Source: Curtobacterium sp. MCSS17_007
Lineage (GTDB): Bacteria; Actinomycetota; Actinomycetes; Actinomycetales; Microbacteriaceae
Direction: 5' to 3'
Length of the DNA stretch: 64,000 nucleotides
Assembly (NCBI RefSeq): GCF_003234175.2
Contig: NZ_CP126257.1
Location: 3,245,446-3,309,445, forward strand
Shown piece after piece: positions 39,174 to 47,943 of this stretch. Made by a program: the position numbers and the translations under genes. The stretch's first letter is position 1, and each line of letters opens with the position of its first letter. Below the pieces are notes generated by a model. That model did no database searches, was not told the origin of the DNA, and saw nothing but the letters and a program-made list of their open reading frames with translations.

Positions 39174-39219
39174 CCGGAACATCGGTAGTCGTCAATATTG
39201 ACGCGTGTCGATGTTCCGG
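39174..39219. promoter_or_regulatory. Nested palindromic ars operator
   Basis: CGTCAATATTGACG (39190-39203) is a perfect 14-bp palindrome of ArsR type. It lies within a larger perfect inverted repeat of 11-bp arms, CCGGAACATCG (39174-39184) and CGATGTTCCGG (39209-39219). TTGACG at 39198 doubles as a -35 for arsC with CATGCT 18 bases on. Confidence 0.75.
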
Positions 39220-39257
39220 TGCATGCTGGCCCCACCACGACCCGAGGAGCACGCCCG

Positions 39258-39671
39258 ATGTCCGACCAGCCCACTGTCCTGTTCGTCTGCGTCCACAACG
39301 CCGGCCGCTCCCAGATGGCCGCCGGATACGCCAAGGCCATCGGTGGGGACCGCATCCGCGTGCTCTCCGGCGGCAGCGAGCCCGGCAACCAGATCAACCC
39401 GACCGCGGTCGCAGCGATGGCCGAAGAAGGCATCGACATCACCGGCAACACCCCGCAGCTGCTGCTCACCGACGACGTCCGCGCATCGGACGCTGTCATC
39501 ACGATGGGCTGCGGCGACGCGTGCCCGATCTTCCCCGGCAAGCGGTACGAGGACTGGGAACTCACCGACCCCGCCGGGAAGGGTATCGACGAGGTCCGGC
39601 CCATCCGCGACGACATCAAGCGCCGCGTGAGCGCGCTCCTCGCCGAGCTGCTGCCCGAACCGACCGCCTGA
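39258..39671 (+). CDS. arsC: Arsenate reductase ArsC, LMW-phosphatase type (copy 2)
   Basis: 137 residues from ATG at 39258 behind GAGGAG. The same plan as copy 1: 'VLFVCVHNAGRSQMAAGYAK' (Cx5R) and 'MGCGDACPIFPGKRYEDW' (relay Cys). It reduces arsenate; the arsenite formed would need an exporter, but no ArsB/Acr3 gene is present here. It is the first gene of the arsC-flavoprotein operon, under the ArsR operator. High identity to copy 1 suggests a duplicated or separately acquired gene. Confidence 0.95.
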   Translation: MSDQPTVLFVCVHNAGRSQMAAGYAKAIGGDRIRVLSGGSEPGNQINPTAVAAMAEEGIDITGNTPQLLLTDDVRASDAVITMGCGDACPIFPGKRYEDWELTDPAGKGIDEVRPIRDDIKRRVSALLAELLPEPTA

Positions 39672-39687
39672 CCAGGAGGCAACCGTC

Positions 39688-41022
39688 ATGACGCTCACCC
39701 TCACCGTCCCGCCCCGTGCTGACGCGAACCGTCTGACCGGACTGCCCGTCGCGGTCATCGGCGCCGGCCCCGTCGGGCTCGCAGCCGCCGCGCACCTCCT
39801 CGAGCAGGGCCTCCCCGTCGTCGTCTACGAAGCCGGCGACTCCGTTGGTACATCCGTCCGGGCGTGGGGTCACACCAGGCTGTTCTCCCCGTGGCGGTAC
39901 GTCATCGACGACGCCGCCCGCCGACTCCTCGAACCCACCGGCTGGACCGAGCCCCGCCGGTCCTCGCTGCCGACCGGCCACGACCTCGTCAGCCAGTACC
40001 TCGAACCCCTCGCCCAGACGCCTGAGCTGGCAGCGGTGATCCGGTGCGGCGTCCGTGTCGACGCCGTGTCTCGGCAGGGCATGGACCGCACCCGCTCCAC
40101 CGGCCGCGCCGACACCCCGTTCCTCCTCCGCCTCCACACCGCCGACGGCGTCGAGGACGTCACCGCCCGCGCCATCGTCGACACCTCCGGCACGTACACG
40201 TCCCCGAACCCGTTGACCGCCGCCGGCCTAACACCCGCAGCGGACCTCGGCGACAGTGTCGTGCACGCTCTCCCGGACGTGCTCGGTGCTGACCGGGCGC
40301 GGTTCGCTGGGAAGCGGGTCCTCGTGGTGGGTGCCGGCCACTCGGCCGCGAACACGCTCATCAAGCTCGCCGCCCTCGCGAAGGACGAACCAGGCACGGC
40401 CCTGCTGTGGGCGATCCGGAACGCCGGCACCGCACGCCTCGGCGCAGACGCCGCCGACGGGCTCGCCGCCCGCGGGCAGCTCGGCTCCAACGTCCACGGC
40501 CTCGTCGAGTCCGGGCAGGTCGAGCAGCTCGCGTCGTTCGAAATCGACGACGTCCGCCCCGACGGCGACCAGGTCACCGTCGGCGGCCGCCGTGCCGGTG
40601 AGGCATTCGCGGTGACGGTCGACATCGTCGTGAACGCGACCGGGTTCCGACCCGACCTCGACATGCTCCGCGAGATCCGCCTCGGCCTCGACGACATCGT
40701 CGAAGCGCCCCGGGCGCTCGCGCCACTGATCGACCCGAACCTGCACTCCTGCGGCTCCGTCCCCCCGCACGGCGTCGCGGAGCTGGCTCACCCGGAACCG
40801 AACTTCTTCATCGCCGGCATGAAGTCCTACGGCCGCGCCCCCACATTCCTGCTCCTCACCGGCTACGAGCAGGTCCGCTCCATCGCCGCGGACCTCGCCG
40901 GCCACCACCAGGCCGCCCGGGACGTGCAGCTCGTCCTCCCCGAGACCGGCGTTTGCTCCACCGACATCGGCGGCTCCTCCACCGACATCGGCGGCTCCTC
41001 GTCAGGGTCCTGCTGCTCCTGA
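39688..41022 (+). CDS. FAD/NAD(P)-dependent oxidoreductase of the ars operon (ArsO-like)
   Basis: 444 residues from ATG at 39688, 16 bases after arsC, behind AGGAGG. FAD-binding 'GLPVAVIGAGPVGLAAAAHL' and NAD(P)-binding 'KRVLVVGAGHSAANTLIKLA' are two Rossmann motifs of the flavin monooxygenase/thioredoxin-reductase superfamily. 'VNATGFRPDLDML' is the FAD-domain ATG motif. The C-terminus carries a repeated 'STDIGGS' stretch and three Cys ('GVCSTD', 'SCCS'). ArsO-like flavoproteins occur in ars operons; a role in arsenic redox or thiol chemistry is inferred from context. Confidence 0.82.
   Translation: MTLTLTVPPRADANRLTGLPVAVIGAGPVGLAAAAHLLEQGLPVVVYEAGDSVGTSVRAWGHTRLFSPWRYVIDDAARRLLEPTGWTEPRRSSLPTGHDLVSQYLEPLAQTPELAAVIRCGVRVDAVSRQGMDRTRSTGRADTPFLLRLHTADGVEDVTARAIVDTSGTYTSPNPLTAAGLTPAADLGDSVVHALPDVLGADRARFAGKRVLVVGAGHSAANTLIKLAALAKDEPGTALLWAIRNAGTARLGADAADGLAARGQLGSNVHGLVESGQVEQLASFEIDDVRPDGDQVTVGGRRAGEAFAVTVDIVVNATGFRPDLDMLREIRLGLDDIVEAPRALAPLIDPNLHSCGSVPPHGVAELAHPEPNFFIAGMKSYGRAPTFLLLTGYEQVRSIAADLAGHHQAARDVQLVLPETGVCSTDIGGSSTDIGGSSSGSCCS
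40960..41001 (+). repeat. 21-bp in-frame tandem repeat in the flavoprotein gene
   Basis: The unit ACCGACATCGGCGGCTCCTC plus one base occurs twice (40960-40980 and 40981-41001, last base different). It encodes TDIGGSS twice in the C-terminal tail, just before the terminal Cys-Cys-Ser. Confidence 0.92.
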
Positions 41023-41047
41023 GCGCCCGAGGCGCCTGTGCCGGAGG

Positions 41048-42298
41048 TCAGCGCACGCGGAGCCGGACTGCTCGGTAGAGCAACCCGACGGCGAGGACGA
41101 TCACGCCGGCGATGATCGACGGCACCGGGAGCGCTGCCACCAGGACGACGCACCCGATCGCACCGGCGATCGCGAGGAACCGCGGGTAGCGGCGGTGCGC
41201 CCTGTCCTGGGTCCACGCGGAGGCGTTGGCGATGAAGTAGTACAGGAGCACCCCGAAGCTAGAGAACCCGATCGCACCGCGGAGGTCGGTGACCGCCACC
41301 AGGACGCACACGATCACGCCGAGGGTGATCTCCGCCCGGTACGGCACGCTGAACCGCGGGTGGACGGCGGCGAACCATCCCGGGATGTCCCGGTTCCTCG
41401 CCATCGCGAGGCTCGTCCGGCCGATTCCGGCGATCATCGCCAGCAACGCACCGAGCGCTGCCGCTGCTGCACCGATCCGGATCACGACCGTCCACGGACC
41501 ACCGGCGAGCCCGGCGACACCGCTGAGGGGTGCGCTCAGCGCGGCGAGTCCTGCCGAGCCGAGCGCGTGGAGGGCGGAGGTCGCGACGAGGGCATAGACG
41601 ACCAGGGCGATGGTCAGCGCGGTCGTGATCGCCCGCGGGATCGTCCGTGCCGGGTCGATGACCTCCTCACCCATCGTCGCGACGCGGGCGTAGCCGGCGA
41701 AGGCGAAGAAGAGGAACCCCGCTGACTGCAGCACCCCGTGAGCGGTGACCGGCGGGCCGGCTTGCACGGCGGTGGTGCCGGTGTGGGTGAAACCGATGAC
41801 GACCGCGGCGGTCAGGGCGAACAGCGACACCGTGACGAGGATGCGGGTCAGCAGTGCGGTGCGGGTGATGCCAAGAGTGTTGACGACCGTTAAGGCCAGC
41901 ACGGCGAGGATCGCGACCGGTTTCGCCCAGGGCGCGGGAACGGCGTAGGTGGCGAACGTGAGCGCCATCGCCGCTGAACTGGCGGTCTTGCCGATCACGA
42001 ACGACCAGCCGGCAAAAAAGCCCGCCCACTCCCCGAGCCGTTTCCGCCCGTACACGTACGAGCCGCCCGAGGTCGGGTACTGCGCGGCGAGCTGCGCAGA
42101 CGACGTCGCGTTGCAAAACGCGATGAACCCCGCGATCATCAACCCAACCAGCAGGCCACCACCCGCAGCAGCAGCCGCAGGACTGAACGAAGCGAAAATG
42201 CCCGCACCGATCATCGACCCGAGCCCGATCACGACTGCGTCCCCGAGCGAGAGCCGACGCGCGAGCGTGCCCGCGCTCGGCCGCCCCTGCTGGCTCAC
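41048..42298 (-). CDS. APC family amino-acid permease
   Basis: 416 residues from GTG at 42298. About 12 helices. 'VVIGLGSMIGAGIFASFSPA' in TM1 is the APC unwound-helix motif (GSMIGxGIF). 'QYPTSGGSYVYGRKRLGEWA' and 'EEVIDPARTIPRAI' are the next conserved blocks. It should import amino acids or related amines by proton symport. It converges on the flavoprotein with 25 bases between stops. It is the last recognisable gene of the island before dnaB. Confidence 0.92.
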   Translation of the reverse strand: MSQQGRPSAGTLARRLSLGDAVVIGLGSMIGAGIFASFSPAAAAAGGGLLVGLMIAGFIAFCNATSSAQLAAQYPTSGGSYVYGRKRLGEWAGFFAGWSFVIGKTASSAAMALTFATYAVPAPWAKPVAILAVLALTVVNTLGITRTALLTRILVTVSLFALTAAVVIGFTHTGTTAVQAGPPVTAHGVLQSAGFLFFAFAGYARVATMGEEVIDPARTIPRAITTALTIALVVYALVATSALHALGSAGLAALSAPLSGVAGLAGGPWTVVIRIGAAAAALGALLAMIAGIGRTSLAMARNRDIPGWFAAVHPRFSVPYRAEITLGVIVCVLVAVTDLRGAIGFSSFGVLLYYFIANASAWTQDRAHRRYPRFLAIAGAIGCVVLVAALPVPSIIAGVIVLAVGLLYRAVRLRVR

Positions 42299-42656
42299 GC
42301 GCTGCCGTCCTGCTCTGTTTCGCCCATTCCAGAAGTCCTACCAAATCCGAGTGACGTCGAGGTATCTGACGCTCTTCAAGCGCTGTCTCAATAGACGGTC
42401 CGCCTGTGGACCCCGGGGCGCTTGCGGGTGCTTCGGACTCCTGCGGCTTTGCTCTGGAGCGAACCCTGTCTCACATAGGTGGTCCGCGAACAATCTCAGT
42501 GCGCGCACGTCATACGGACGCCTCGCGACGCACGAAGGCTGAGCCGGGCGCTAGTCCACGTTGCCGCTCGGTGCTGCCAAACAACGGGTCCACATCCGTA
42601 TTTCAGACAGGCTGGGTGGCAGTCGGACAAGTCAGCTGGCGGACGACAACAGAGCC
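42299..42656. other. Gene-free stretch at island/core border with IS-like direct repeats
   Basis: There is no convincing ORF. CTGTCTCAATAGACGGTC (42383-42400) and CTGTCTCACATAGGTGGTC (42466-42484), both continuing CGC, are near-identical direct repeats 83 bases apart. They resemble ends of insertion elements, but no transposase remains. The sequence is less GC-rich than the neighbours. Confidence 0.55.
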
Positions 42657-44021
42657 CTACTGCGGCATGTCGACAAACCGCGAGAACATGCCGTGGAACG
42701 CCACCGTGATGGTGTCCGTCGGCCCGTTGCGGTGCTTCGCCACGATGAGGTCCGCCTCACCCTGCCGCGGGTTGTCCTTCTCGTACGCCGACTCACGGTG
42801 CAGCAGGATGACCATGTCGGCGTCCTGCTCGATCGACCCGGACTCACGCAGGTCCGAGATCATCGGCTTCTTGTCGGCACGCTGCTCGGGACCACGGTTC
42901 AGCTGGGACAGCGCGATGACCGGCACACCGAGCTCCTTCGCCATCAGCTTGAGCGCACGCGAGAACTCCGAGACCTCCTGCTGACGGCTCTCGACCTTCT
43001 TGCCGGACGTCATCAGCTGCAGGTAGTCGATGACCACGAGCTTCAGGTTGTGCTGCTGCTTGAGACGACGGCACTTCGCCCGGATCTCGACCAGGGTCAT
43101 GTTAGGGGAGTCGTCGATGAAGAACGGTGCGTCGTTGATGCGCCCGCGGGTCTGCGCGATCGTGGTCCAGTCGCGGGAGTCGACGGTGCCCTTGCGCATG
43201 TTCTGCAGCGGCACGCTCGACTCGGCGGAGAGCAGACGCATGGCGATCTCGGCGCGCCCCATCTCGAGCGAGAAGAACGCGGCGGTCTGGTCGTGCTTGA
43301 GCGCCGCCGCACGGCACAGGTCGAGCGCGAGCGTCGACTTGCCGAGCGCGGGGCGCGCGGCGACGATGATGAGCTGTCCGGGGTGGAACCCGTTCGTCAG
43401 GGCGTCGAGGCCGCTGAACCCGGTGGGGACGCCGGTCATCTGGCCGTCACGGCCCTTGGCGGCCTCGATCTCGTCGATGGCGGCGCCGATGGCGTCGGTG
43501 AGCGGCACGTAGTCCTCGGTCTGCACGCCGCCGGCGACGTTGTAGACCTCGGCCTGGGCGCTGTTGACCAGGTCGGTCACCTCGCCCTCGGACGCGTAGC
43601 CCATCTGCACGATACGGGTGCCGGCGTCGACGAGGCGGCGGAGGACGGCCTTCTCGGCGACGATCGCGGCGTAGTAGCCGGCGTTCGCGGCGGTCGGCAC
43701 CATGCTGGTGACGCTGTGCAGGTACTCGGCGCCGCCCGCACGGGACAGCAGACCGGTCTTCGTCAGCTCGTCGGTGACGGCGATCACGTCGGTCGGCTCG
43801 CCGTGCGAGTAGAGCGACAGGATCGCGTCGAAGATCACCTCGTGCTTCGGGATGTAGAAGTCGACGCCGCGCGCGGTCTCGATGACGTCGGCGACGGCGT
43901 CCTTCGACAGCAGCATGCCGCCGATGGTCGACTGCTCCGCGAGCAGGTCGTGCGGCGGCGTCCGTTCCATCCCACGGTCGGCCATGTCCTGCGGGGACGG
44001 ATCGAGATGCGCGATCGACAC
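42657..44021 (-). CDS. dnaB: Replicative DNA helicase DnaB
   Basis: 454 residues from GTG at 44021 behind AGAGGAG. The N-terminal domain 'PPHDLLAEQSTIGGMLLSKD' is the DnaG-binding part. The RecA-like ATPase shows 'IIVAARPALGKSTLALDLCR' (Walker A), 'KLVVIDYLQLM' (Walker B) and 'VIALSQLNRGPEQRADKKPM'. No intein interrupts the P-loop. It unwinds DNA as a hexamer at the fork. It lies at the end of the rpsF-ssb-rpsR-rplI segment, separated by about 550 bases that hold DnaA boxes. Confidence 0.98.
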   Translation of the reverse strand: MSIAHLDPSPQDMADRGMERTPPHDLLAEQSTIGGMLLSKDAVADVIETARGVDFYIPKHEVIFDAILSLYSHGEPTDVIAVTDELTKTGLLSRAGGAEYLHSVTSMVPTAANAGYYAAIVAEKAVLRRLVDAGTRIVQMGYASEGEVTDLVNSAQAEVYNVAGGVQTEDYVPLTDAIGAAIDEIEAAKGRDGQMTGVPTGFSGLDALTNGFHPGQLIIVAARPALGKSTLALDLCRAAALKHDQTAAFFSLEMGRAEIAMRLLSAESSVPLQNMRKGTVDSRDWTTIAQTRGRINDAPFFIDDSPNMTLVEIRAKCRRLKQQHNLKLVVIDYLQLMTSGKKVESRQQEVSEFSRALKLMAKELGVPVIALSQLNRGPEQRADKKPMISDLRESGSIEQDADMVILLHRESAYEKDNPRQGEADLIVAKHRNGPTDTITVAFHGMFSRFVDMPQ

Positions 44022-44135
44022 ACGGACTCCTCTTGTCGTCAACGGTGCGGACCGCAGCCCGCACCCGATTCCTACCCCGGACGACCGACATCCCCCGACG
44101 GCGCCGAGTCGCTGGGCCAAGCTACGGGGACAGAG

Positions 44136-44333
44136 TTATCCCCAGCAAACAGGCCTGTGGATAACTCTGTGGAGACATTGCGGAACACGCCGAGCCCCCA
44201 TGTGTACAACTGTGGACGATCATGTGGACAAGTCTGGCAGCGAACACACGTTCGACCGCTTGATCTGGGCTTTTCGGTTCCACACCGTGTGTGGAAAACC
44301 GTGGTTCAAGTACACCTTGAAGGTTGTGGAATC
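44136..44333. promoter_or_regulatory. Cluster of DnaA boxes upstream of dnaB
   Basis: The consensus box TTATCCACA appears on the minus strand at 44156-44164, and the actinobacterial TTGTCCACA at 44223-44231. One-mismatch boxes lie at 44136-44144 (plus strand, TTATCCCCA), 44211-44219 and 44290-44298. Weaker TCCACA-containing sites are at 44168-44176 and 44325-44333. This 200-base tract occupies most of the 556-base gap between dnaB and rplI (44,022-44,577); the rest holds no gene. Confidence 0.75.
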
Positions 44334-44524
44334 AGGCGTTTCGACTGTGTAGAACGACTTGACAAGGGACCCACCTGTGGGGAGCGTTCTCGGGCTGCTC
44401 CCAGGAGACCGGGCACTGCCGCGGCGGTAACCAGTCAACCCAGCGCGGGCGGCGCGTGCGACGCGAGCCGTGCCTCCAGACCGACGGACGAGACGTCGCC
44501 CGGCACGAGACGGCCCGCGCACGA

Positions 44525-44560
44525 CGAAGGGCGGGCCTCCCGGAGGAGACCCGCCCTTCG
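44525..44560 (-). terminator. Terminator of the rpsF-ssb-rpsR-rplI operon
   Basis: CGAAGGGCGGG (44525-44535) and CCCGCCCTTCG (44550-44560) form an 11-bp perfect stem with a 14-base loop, 18 bases past the rplI stop. Confidence 0.88.
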
Positions 44561-44577
44561 ACGGTGTTCGTGCAGCC

Positions 44578-45030
44578 TTACTTGGCGGCGACGACCTGCA
44601 GGGAGATCACCGCGGTGATGTCCTCGCGCAGACGCACGGTGGCCTCGTGGTCACCGACGGTCTTGATGGTCGCGGGGACCTCGACCTTGCGCTTGTCCAG
44701 CGAACCGACGCCCTGCGCCTGGACCGCGTCGGCGACGTCCGCCGGGCGGACCGAGCCGAACAGACGGCCGTCCTTGCCGGCCTTGACGGTCAGCTTGATG
44801 GTCGCGTTCTCGAGCTTCATCTTGAGGTCCTGGGCCTCTTCGATGGTGGCGAGCTCACGAGCGGCACGGGCCGCACGGATCGACTCGACCTGCTTCTCGC
44901 CGCCCTTGGACCACGCGACAGCGAAGCCCTGGGGGATGAGGTAGTTGCGGGCGTAGCCGTTCTTGACGTCGACGACGTCACCGGCGGAACCGAGGCCGGA
45001 GACCTCGTGGGTGAGGATGAGCTTCGACAT
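44578..45030 (-). CDS. rplI: 50S ribosomal protein L9
   Basis: 150 residues from ATG at 45030. '[20 protein letters not shown]' and '[20 protein letters not shown]' are the L9 N-terminal RNA-binding signature. A long central helix ('[20 protein letters not shown]') and a C-terminal domain ('[18 protein letters not shown]') follow; the length is normal. Last gene of the rpsF operon. The protein sits on 23S rRNA near the L1 stalk and helps hold the reading frame. Confidence 0.99.
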   Translation of the reverse strand: MSKLILTHEVSGLGSAGDVVDVKNGYARNYLIPQGFAVAWSKGGEKQVESIRAARAARELATIEEAQDLKMKLENATIKLTVKAGKDGRLFGSVRPADVADAVQAQGVGSLDKRKVEVPATIKTVGDHEATVRLREDITAVISLQVVAAK

Positions 45031-45044
45031 GGGAAGTCCTCCGA

Positions 45045-45302
45045 TCAGCGGCCGGAGCCGGCGTAGGGGAGGAGCGCCATCTCACGGGCGTTCTTCACGG
45101 CACGGGCGATGAGGCGCTGCTCCTGGACGGAGACGCCGGTGATGCGACGGGCGCGGATCTTGCCACGCTCCGAGATGAACTTGCGAAGGGTCGCGACGTC
45201 CTTGTAGTCGATGACGCCGACCTTGATCGACTTCGCGGGAGCGGCGTTCTTGCCGCCCTTGCCGCGAGGCTTCCGGCGGTCGCCGGTGCTCTTTCCAGCC
45301 AT
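45045..45302 (-). CDS. rpsR: 30S ribosomal protein S18
   Basis: 85 residues from ATG at 45302. '[20 protein letters not shown]' with '[20 protein letters not shown]' and '[11 protein letters not shown]' is S18. No CxxC zinc motif is present, so it is a zinc-free type. 14 bases separate it from rplI. It binds the S6 partner encoded in the same operon on the platform of the small subunit. Confidence 0.99.
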   Translation of the reverse strand: MAGKSTGDRRKPRGKGGKNAAPAKSIKVGVIDYKDVATLRKFISERGKIRARRITGVSVQEQRLIARAVKNAREMALLPYAGSGR

Positions 45303-45352
45303 TGTTTGTCCTTAGAGAAGAAGAAGTTGTGTGTCCGTCAGACCGCTGAGGA

Positions 45353-45934
45353 TCAGAACGGGGTCTCGTCGTCGTACGAGCCGCCGGGCTGGCTCCACAC
45401 GTCGTTCGACTGTGCGTTGCCGCCCTGCTGGCCGCCCTGGGGCGACCACGGTGCGTCCGACTGACCGCCGCCGTTGCTGTTGCCGTTCCAGCCGCCGCCG
45501 TTGCCGCCGCCCTGGCCACCACCGGAAGCGTTGCCGCCCCCGACCTGGCCACGACCGCCGCCGGAGCCACCCGCAGCACGGGTGACCTGTGCGGTCGCGT
45601 AGCGGAGCGACGGGCCGATCTCGTCGACCTCGAGCTCGATGCTCGTGCGCTGCTGGCCCTCACGGTCCTGGTAGGAGCGCTGACGCAGACGGCCCTGCGC
45701 GATGACGCGCGAGCCCTTCGTCAGCGAGCCCGCCACGTGCTCGGCGAACTCGCGCCACACGCTCGCACGGAGGAACAGCGCGTCGCCGTCCTTCCACTCG
45801 TTCGCCTGACGGTCGAACGTGCGAGGGGTGGATGCGATGGTGAAGTTCGCCACCGCGAGCCCGTTCTGCGTGTAGCGCAGCTCGGGATCCGCGGTGAGGT
45901 TGCCCACCACCGTGATGACGGTTTCGCCGGCCAT
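45353..45934 (-). CDS. ssb: Single-stranded DNA-binding protein
   Basis: 193 residues from ATG at 45934. The OB-fold spans residues 1-110 ('[20 protein letters not shown]', '[20 protein letters not shown]', '[20 protein letters not shown]'). A Gly/Gln/Asn-rich flexible linker and the acidic tip 'DDETPF' at the end recruit partner proteins. Essential for replication and repair. It is 3 bases after rpsF. Confidence 0.98.
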   Translation of the reverse strand: MAGETVITVVGNLTADPELRYTQNGLAVANFTIASTPRTFDRQANEWKDGDALFLRASVWREFAEHVAGSLTKGSRVIAQGRLRQRSYQDREGQQRTSIELEVDEIGPSLRYATAQVTRAAGGSGGGRGQVGGGNASGGGQGGGNGGGWNGNSNGGGQSDAPWSPQGGQQGGNAQSNDVWSQPGGSYDDETPF

Positions 45935-45937
45935 GAC

Positions 45938-46309
45938 TTACTCGGCGCTCGCGGTCGCGTTCGCGGCCTTGCGGGCCGCACGGGCCTCGTCGCGCTGCTT
46001 CTGCGCGGCGACCTGGGCGATCGCCTCTTCGGCGCGGAGGACCTTCGTGCGGAGCACGGCCTCGGAGAGACCGAGCTGTCGGTCGAGCTCCTTGGCGGCC
46101 TCGGGCGTCGAGGTGAAGTCGACGACGGCGTAGATGCCCTCGGACTTCTTCGCGATCTCGTAGGCCAGGCGACGACGGCCCCAGACGTCCACGTTGTCGA
46201 CGGTGCCACCGTCGTTGCGGATGACCGCGAGGAACTTGTCCAGGCTGGGAGCGACGGTGCGCTCGTCGATCTCGGGGTCGAGGATCGCCATCAGTTCGTA
46301 CTGGTGCAT
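45938..46309 (-). CDS. rpsF: 30S ribosomal protein S6
   Basis: 123 residues from ATG at 46309 behind GGAGG. '[20 protein letters not shown]' and '[20 protein letters not shown]' are the S6 signature, with '[20 protein letters not shown]' following. A C-terminal Ala/Arg/Lys-rich tail is typical of actinobacteria. First gene of the operon. The 197-base gap to the CCA enzyme gene should hold its promoter; no clear box was pinned down. Confidence 0.98.
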   Translation of the reverse strand: MHQYELMAILDPEIDERTVAPSLDKFLAVIRNDGGTVDNVDVWGRRRLAYEIAKKSEGIYAVVDFTSTPEAAKELDRQLGLSEAVLRTKVLRAEEAIAQVAAQKQRDEARAARKAANATASAE

Positions 46310-46506
46310 GCGGAACCCACCTCCTTTGGTCTCGGCGGCTCCGGGCGGTTCCCGGAGCAGGAGGGTTGATGCATGTGTCCGGACACGCAGGAGCGCGCGG
46401 ACAACCCCACTAGCCTAGCTCACGGCCTGGAGGCGCGCCACCGGCTGTGGAGAGCACCCGACGTCCGTCAGGCGGTCGCGTCGGGGCCGGACGGCGTCTC
46501 CCGGCT

Positions 46507-47943
46507 TCAGGCCGTCGCGTCGCGCTCGGCCCACCAGGCGCGCAGGCGCTGCTCGGCGTCCTCCGGACCGAGGGGTCCCTCGTCCATCCGGACCTCGAGC
46601 AGGAAGCGGTACGCCTCGCCCACCGCACGGCCCGGCGGGATGCCGAGGATCCGCATGATGTCGTCACCGGTCAGGTCCGGACGGATCGAGTCCAGTTCCT
46701 CCTGGTCGGCCAGCGCCTTGATGCGGTCCTCGAGGTCGTCGTAGGCAAACCCGAGCCGGTCGGCCTTCCGACGATTGCGCGTGGTCACGTCCGACCGGGT
46801 GAGCTCGTGGAGCCGCTCGAGCAGGGGGCCGGCGTCGCGGACGTAGCGGCGGACGGCGGAGTCGGTCCACGCGCCCTCGGTGTAGCCGAAGAACCGCAGG
46901 TGCAGCTCGATCAGACGCGAGACCGCGGCGATGGTGTCGTTGTCGAAGCGCAGCGCGCGGAGTCGCTTCTTCGCGAGCTTGGCGCCGACCAGGTCGTGGT
47001 GGTGGAAGCTCACGGCCCCGCCGGGCTCGAGCTTCCGGGTCGCGGGCTTGCCGATGTCGTGCAGGAGCGCCGCGAGCCGCAGCACGGTGTCCGGGGCCTC
47101 GCCCGGGTGCCGCTCCGCCTCGTACCCGATCGCCTGGGTCAGCACCGTGAGCGAGTGCTCGTAGACGTCCTTGTGGTGGTGGTGCTCGTCGATCTCGAGC
47201 CGCATCGCCGGCAGCTCGGGCAAGAAGCGCTCGGCGAGCCCGGAGTCCACCAGCAGGCGGATGCCCGCGACGGGCTCGGACGTGTCCAGCAGCTTGACGA
47301 GCTCGTCGCGCACCCGCTCGGCCGAGACGATGCCGATCGAGTCCGCGAGCTCGGCCATCGCGTCGCGGACCTCGTCCGACACCGTGAACCCGAGCTGCGA
47401 GGTGAAGCGGGCCGCGCGCATCATGCGGAGCGGGTCGTCGCGGAACGAGACGAGCGCGGCCTGCGGCGTGTGCAGCCGCTCGGCGAGCAGGTCCTCGACG
47501 CCGCCGTGCACGTCGACGAGCTCGCGCTGGGGGAGTCGGAGCGCCATCGCGTTGACCGTGAAGTCGCGGCGGAGCAGGTCGTCCTCGATGGTGTCGCCGA
47601 ACGCGACCTCGGGCTTGCGCGTCGCACCGTCGTAGACGTCGCTGCGGTAGGTGGTGACCTCCACCTGCTCACCGGCGACCCGGGCGGCGATCGTGCCGAA
47701 CTGCCGACCGACGTCCCAGGTGGCGCTCGCGATCGGCTCGACGATGCGCAGGACGTCGTCGGGCCGGGCGTCGGTCGTGAAGTCGAGGTCGGTGACCGGG
47801 CGACCGAGGAACGCGTCGCGCACCGGACCGCCGACCAGGGCCAGCTCGTGTCCGGCGTCGGCGAACGCCCGAGCGAGGAGGGCGACGGGCTCGGTGGATG
47901 CGAGTGCGTCGAGTCGTTCGACGGCCTGGGCAACGGACTGCAT
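46507..47943 (-). CDS. CCA tRNA nucleotidyltransferase
   Basis: 478 residues from ATG at 47943 behind GAGG; ATG at 47955 is an alternative. 'LALVGGPVRDAFLGRPVTDL' with 'DFTTDARP' has the GGxVR and DxD motifs of the polymerase-beta fold. 'RRDFTVNAMAL' and 'DDPLRMMRAARFTSQLGF' are further conserved blocks. An HD-domain ('RLAALLHDIGKPATR', 'HHHDLVGAKLAKKRL') follows. It adds or repairs the 3' CCA of tRNAs. It is divergent from the MurJ fusion gene, the usual actinobacterial arrangement. Confidence 0.95.
   Translation of the reverse strand: MQSVAQAVERLDALASTEPVALLARAFADAGHELALVGGPVRDAFLGRPVTDLDFTTDARPDDVLRIVEPIASATWDVGRQFGTIAARVAGEQVEVTTYRSDVYDGATRKPEVAFGDTIEDDLLRRDFTVNAMALRLPQRELVDVHGGVEDLLAERLHTPQAALVSFRDDPLRMMRAARFTSQLGFTVSDEVRDAMAELADSIGIVSAERVRDELVKLLDTSEPVAGIRLLVDSGLAERFLPELPAMRLEIDEHHHHKDVYEHSLTVLTQAIGYEAERHPGEAPDTVLRLAALLHDIGKPATRKLEPGGAVSFHHHDLVGAKLAKKRLRALRFDNDTIAAVSRLIELHLRFFGYTEGAWTDSAVRRYVRDAGPLLERLHELTRSDVTTRNRRKADRLGFAYDDLEDRIKALADQEELDSIRPDLTGDDIMRILGIPPGRAVGEAYRFLLEVRMDEGPLGPEDAEQRLRAWWAERDATA

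Noticed and set aside
42383..42487. An intact insertion sequence at the right border of the island
   Set aside because: Only short end-like direct repeats are present; no transposase frame is seen between or beside them.
44022..44577. Possible replication origin between dnaB and rplI
   Set aside because: The rpmH-side location is the conserved one and also has DnaA boxes; I keep this cluster as a secondary DnaA-binding region rather than oriC.
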